Positions 61,592-64,000 of a stretch of 64,000 bases of DNA are shown in pieces. The notes under the pieces were generated by a model. It ran no database searches. It was not told the origin of the DNA and saw only the letters and a list, made by a program, of their open reading frames with translations. The stretch covers positions 26,863-90,862 of the forward strand of contig JAQSWS010000004.1 of assembly GCA_029266495.1 (NCBI GenBank). The letters are read 5' to 3'. Numbering within the stretch: position 1 is the stretch's first letter; each line of letters begins with the position of its first letter. The stretch comes from Rariglobus sp. (lineage in GTDB: Bacteria; Verrucomicrobiota; Verrucomicrobiia; Opitutales; Opitutaceae). The position numbers and the translations under genes are program-made.

Positions 61592-62248
61592 TTAGGCCAG
61601 TTTTTGAACCTCGTCCCACTTTCCGCGGCCGACCAGCCACAGCAATGCGGCATAGCGCAGCTGAACGATATCTGAATTCAACATTTCGGGTGGATCTTCG
61701 CCCTGTTCGTTGGCGCGCAGACAAATCGCCCGATATCGATAGTAGAGATCCGTTGCATCCAGGATCGCGGAGAGCGGGCGAAGCTTGGACTTGTTTCGAA
61801 ATTCATCGGGTTCACTTGCGAAGAACAGGTGGTAAAGCCGGTCATGGTTTGTCGCAGTATCCGGATAGGACAATCCGTCCAAATGACCCAACGCCCAGAA
61901 AAGAGCATGGCAGCTTTCGATGGACCAAGTGAAGAACGCCCACAGCGGATGCTCTTCGATAGCGGGTGAAAAATAGAACTCCTTTTCGATGGGCGTGAGG
62001 GCCTGAAAAATGCCGTTTGCGAGCATAAGGTCGTCGAGATCACCAAGGGAGTCGGCTGCGAGTTGGGTTCGATAACTCATACAGGCCGACGCGGCCGCCC
62101 GCATGATGACATGCTCCTCCACTGGCAATTTGACGGCGCTGATCGGGGCGAAACACGGCAGAGCGTCGAGGACAGGGAGGCGGAACCCGGACAGTATCTT
62201 TTCTGAACGAAGCTTACGCGCCTGGGCATCGAGATAGTCGCGGTCCAT
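61592..62248 (-). CDS. DUF4272 protein
   Basis: A 218-residue protein matching DUF4272: YLDAQARKLRSEKILSGFRLP, LPCFAPISAVKLPVEEHVIMRAAASACM, FEKEFYFSPAIEEHPLWAFFTWSIESCHALFWALGHLDGLSYPD-type blocks. DUF4272 genes often occur in polymorphic-toxin immunity loci. It precedes the SMI1-like gene by 37 bases and is followed upstream by the second immunity-gene remnant. Confidence 0.8.
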   Translation of the reverse strand: MDRDYLDAQARKLRSEKILSGFRLPVLDALPCFAPISAVKLPVEEHVIMRAAASACMSYRTQLAADSLGDLDDLMLANGIFQALTPIEKEFYFSPAIEEHPLWAFFTWSIESCHALFWALGHLDGLSYPDTATNHDRLYHLFFASEPDEFRNKSKLRPLSAILDATDLYYRYRAICLRANEQGEDPPEMLNSDIVQLRYAALLWLVGRGKWDEVQKLA

Positions 62249-62309
62249 TTGATATGCCGCCCTACTTCTTCGATGCGTGTCGTTGGCGCAAGCCGGTAAG
62301 GAGGAGCCT

Positions 62310-62400
62310 TGGTATCGAACAGCGGCAGCACCCGCTCGGCGCAATCGGCAGCCCGTGTCCGATCAGGCGGAGGTCGGCTTGGGTCAGCGTGATTCGTCTG
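62310..62400 (-). pseudogene. Imm-5-like immunity gene remnant, copy 2
   Basis: ITLTQADLRLIGHG and, in the neighbouring frame, AADCAERVLPLFDTKAP repeat the block of copy 1, with the same one-base deletion before AADCAERV. Upstream ORFs in this stretch (to about 62600) lack a recognisable family and may be a decayed gene. Confidence 0.5.
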
Positions 62401-62669
62401 GGGGTGGGATTCCTTCTCCGGGTTACGTGAAAAATAGCATCTAGCGGACTGCCCCCATTTCTGCCCCAGCGCCATCCGTTCCGGTAGATCGAAATGCAAC
62501 AATACTCGGCCAGACCCCATTGGCTCGGCCGATCGAAGAAATGAAGCGCCGATTGCCTGCCAATGCGGTCGATCTTCTCTTGGAGCAACTGACATGGGGG
62601 CATTATTGGCTTAAGGAATCTTGATAAGCACGAAATGGTCGGGACTCTGTGTGTTTTCCGGACCTAAAA

Positions 62670-63077
62670 ATGAAACGTGAACGCTTTGAGACTCTTCTGG
62701 GTATTGCCACCGACCATGCCCTTGCTGTCGCGCGCAGCATGGTTGTCGAGGAGCTATCTTCAGAAGTGCGATATCAGCCGCTCAGCGAGCGCGGCATTCC
62801 TGTCGGGCTTGGCTTAAAAAAGATGGATTTGATCGATCAACTTTGGCGGCAGGGAGAAATTCCGGAGTGGATTGATTTGAGTGTGATGAGTGTCGTCGAA
62901 GCGACGACCATCATCCGGGTGGAGTGGGCCGAACGGTTGGTCGAAGACGAATTCCAATGCGTTTACGCCAAGCGAGGGCAGGGCCCGTTTGGCATAAAGA
63001 GTCCTGTTTTACCGCCCAACTGGATTTCGGTCGAAGTGTCCGGTCGGTTTACTCTGTCGAGACGGAAGGACATGTAG
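62670..63077 (+). CDS. hypothetical protein
   Basis: A 135-residue soluble protein starting MKRERFETLLGIATDHA. It is helical in the N-terminal half (ALAVARSMVVEELSSEV) and ends FTLSRRKDM. I do not recognise a family. Its position between immunity-type genes and a toxin-antitoxin pair suggests a similar role, without direct evidence. Codon usage looks coding. Confidence 0.6.
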   Translation: MKRERFETLLGIATDHALAVARSMVVEELSSEVRYQPLSERGIPVGLGLKKMDLIDQLWRQGEIPEWIDLSVMSVVEATTIIRVEWAERLVEDEFQCVYAKRGQGPFGIKSPVLPPNWISVEVSGRFTLSRRKDM

Positions 63078-63118
63078 ATGGAGTCATGGCTGACTATGGG
63101 GTGGCTGCTCGACGTTAC

Positions 63119-63412
63119 TCACTCTTCCAATCGCGGGGCGTGCGCTTGCTTGACGTGTAGCACCCGAAAAACGACGAGGCGCTGGCCGATCACTTGGTAG
63201 AAGATTTTATACGGAAACCGGCGGAGGAGGACGCGCCGGAAATTCAGGAAATAGAGCCGCGGCAATTCCGGTTGTCGCACGAGTTCCTGAAACGCTGCGG
63301 ATACTTCATCGAGGAATGCGTCGGCCAAGGGCGGCGACTTTTGCTCATACCAATCTCGGGCGGACTCCAAATCTGATTCTGCGCGGGGGCGAATCAGCAG
63401 CAGCCATTTCAT
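63119..63412 (-). CDS. RelE/ParE-type toxin
   Basis: A 97-residue toxin of the RelE/ParE superfamily: IRPRAESDLESARDWYEQKSPPLADAFLDEV is the standard N-terminal helix pair, and RRFPYKIFYQVIGQRLVVFRVLHVKQ is the C-terminal strand with the catalytic-type Arg and the Tyr. It starts at 63412, overlapping the antitoxin stop (ATGA). Confidence 0.9.
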   Translation of the reverse strand: MKWLLLIRPRAESDLESARDWYEQKSPPLADAFLDEVSAAFQELVRQPELPRLYFLNFRRVLLRRFPYKIFYQVIGQRLVVFRVLHVKQAHAPRLEE

Positions 63413-63621
63413 GAACGACGACGCAGGCGGGCTTCCACTTCGGACCAAGGGGCACCGGCATCCGGATTCTTCTCATACGCCGCCTGCTCTTCACGAAGGA
63501 GTTCCTGTTCTTGGGGACTCGGAGCAGAGGCTTCTTCCAGCTGCCACAGTCGCGAAAGGATATCGCTGCGATCTTGCGCCGACAGCTTGGGCAGCTCCGC
63601 GAGAATTTCAGCTTTGCTCAT
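63409..63621 (-). CDS. antitoxin of the TIGR02574-like addiction module family
   Basis: A 70-residue antitoxin: MSKAEILAELPKLSAQDRSDIL is the family's N-terminal pattern, followed by an acidic Gln/Glu-rich region and a basic C-terminus (EARLRRRS). It is the first gene of the pair, as usual in TA operons, and is translated with coupling to the toxin. Confidence 0.88.
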   Translation of the reverse strand: MSKAEILAELPKLSAQDRSDILSRLWQLEEASAPSPQEQELLREEQAAYEKNPDAGAPWSEVEARLRRRS

Positions 63622-63680
63622 GGTGGTAACGTAGTCCGGACGAAGCTTGGTTCAAGCCAGGTTTCCACTCAGTGAGGGAG

Positions 63681-63762
63681 GTCTTCGAACAGCGGCAGCA
63701 CCCGCTCGGCGCAATCCGCAGCCCGGAGTCAGATCAGGCGGCGGTCAGCTTTCTGTGTCGGT
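63681..63762 (-). pseudogene. Imm-5-like immunity gene remnant, copy 3
   Basis: KLTAA, a shifted DLI-like codon run with a stop, and then RAADCAERVLPLFEDLPH, again the Imm-5-like start block. It has a stop instead of the GH of the other copies, so it decayed independently, yet it still matches copies 1 and 2 closely at the nucleotide level. Confidence 0.5.
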
Positions 63763-63858
63763 GCATCATACAATTAATTTCCGATTTATGGCCTGACTGA
63801 GTCGGATCGTCGGTTTGGGCCATTGCGTCGCGTGGTGATCGAACGAGAGTGGCCTCAC

Positions 63859-64000
63859 ATGGATTATTTTAAAGCAATCGGCGAAAAACTTTCTGCGCGC
63901 GGTGGCGAAGGCGAATTGGGAGCGAACTTCCCCGATCTTGCCGCCGAAGTGATGGCGGAGTTTCCGGTTCCCGCCGGCATGGGCATCGACTACATGGCGG
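63859..64000 (+). CDS. start of a gene that runs off the window
   Basis: An ATG at 63859 opens a frame (MDYFKAIGEKLSARGGEGEL, then GANFPDLAAEVMAEFPVPAGMG) that continues to the right edge with no stop. No family can be assigned from 47 residues. Confidence 0.45.
   Translation, partial: MDYFKAIGEKLSARGGEGELGANFPDLAAEVMAEFPVPAGMGIDYMA

Noticed and set aside
57976..63765. Integron-like cassette array: small genes separated by recurring sequences
   Set aside because: No attC core sites (RYYYAAC/GTTRRRY pairs) were found, the genes are on both strands, and the recurring sequence is a protein-coding remnant rather than a recombination site.
1..64000. CRISPR array, rRNA or tRNA genes
   Set aside because: No regularly spaced repeat array, no rRNA-like sequence and no tRNA cloverleaf with a CCA-proximal GTTC motif was recognised by eye; a covariance search would settle small RNAs.

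Overview
The window is high-GC, densely packed bacterial chromosome with short operons and many 4-base ATGA/GTGA start-stop overlaps. Several traits suggest a Gram-negative member of the Verrucomicrobiota, probably near Opitutaceae: a secreted M6-type protease ending in a DPDGDG-type calcium-binding tail, a TonB-dependent receptor, lipoprotein signals, a KaiC-kinase-regulator triad, and repeat families I associate with that phylum. This placement is an inference from gene content; there is no rRNA gene, tRNA gene or other phylogenetic marker in the window to settle it.

Layout. 0.1-8.4 kb: a TPR protein and a Fur-family regulator, divergent from priA; then a tripartite MacA/MacB-like efflux operon with a TPR protein; coaD. 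8.5-16.8 kb: housekeeping genes (pgsA-pgpA, aroQ coupled to a NusG-like antiterminator, Nif3-like, dCMP deaminase, YqgE), a fused double-domain creatininase-like protein, CvfB-like and S4 RNA-binding proteins, an FKBP isomerase and an SDR oxidoreductase. 16.8-32.2 kb: signalling and envelope genes (KaiC-like ATPase, histidine kinase and response regulator in one overlapping operon; a secreted chorismate mutase-like lipoprotein; a large M6 protease; a sodium:solute symporter; a PAS hybrid kinase; DUF2007 and DUF2071 proteins). 32.6-42.5 kb: a glycosidase-like protein, ilvD, scpB, pheA, a Gfo/Idh/MocA oxidoreductase, rho and acs.

42.6-53.3 kb is the most unusual part. Two divergent operons share a ~50-base spacer. 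The minus-strand arm runs DUF3891 (HD-like), a tandem GTP cyclohydrolase II-like protein, a SIS protein, an HPRT-like phosphoribosyltransferase and an amidohydrolase. The plus-strand arm runs a metal-site-less creatininase-like subunit, an active-site-intact creatininase, an acetamidase/formamidase, a RidA protein, an amidase and a fumarylacetoacetate-hydrolase-family protein. A TonB-dependent receptor follows. The enzymes fit a ring-opening, deformylating and deaminating pathway for an N-heterocycle (purine, pyrimidine or pterin-like), which I cannot match to a pathway I know. Both the cyclohydrolase and the creatininase combine one intact and one degenerate copy of the catalytic domain.

55.3-64 kb is a lower-density accessory region: a 'mobile mystery' Fic/XRE pair with palindromic operators, a REP-like palindrome, decayed pseudopilin-like genes, small secreted proteins, SMI1/KNR4 and DUF4272 immunity-type genes, three decayed copies of an Imm-5-like immunity gene start, and a RelE/ParE-type toxin-antitoxin pair. 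It reads as a defence/immunity island with much gene decay. Inverted-repeat elements of at least three families are scattered through the second half of the window.
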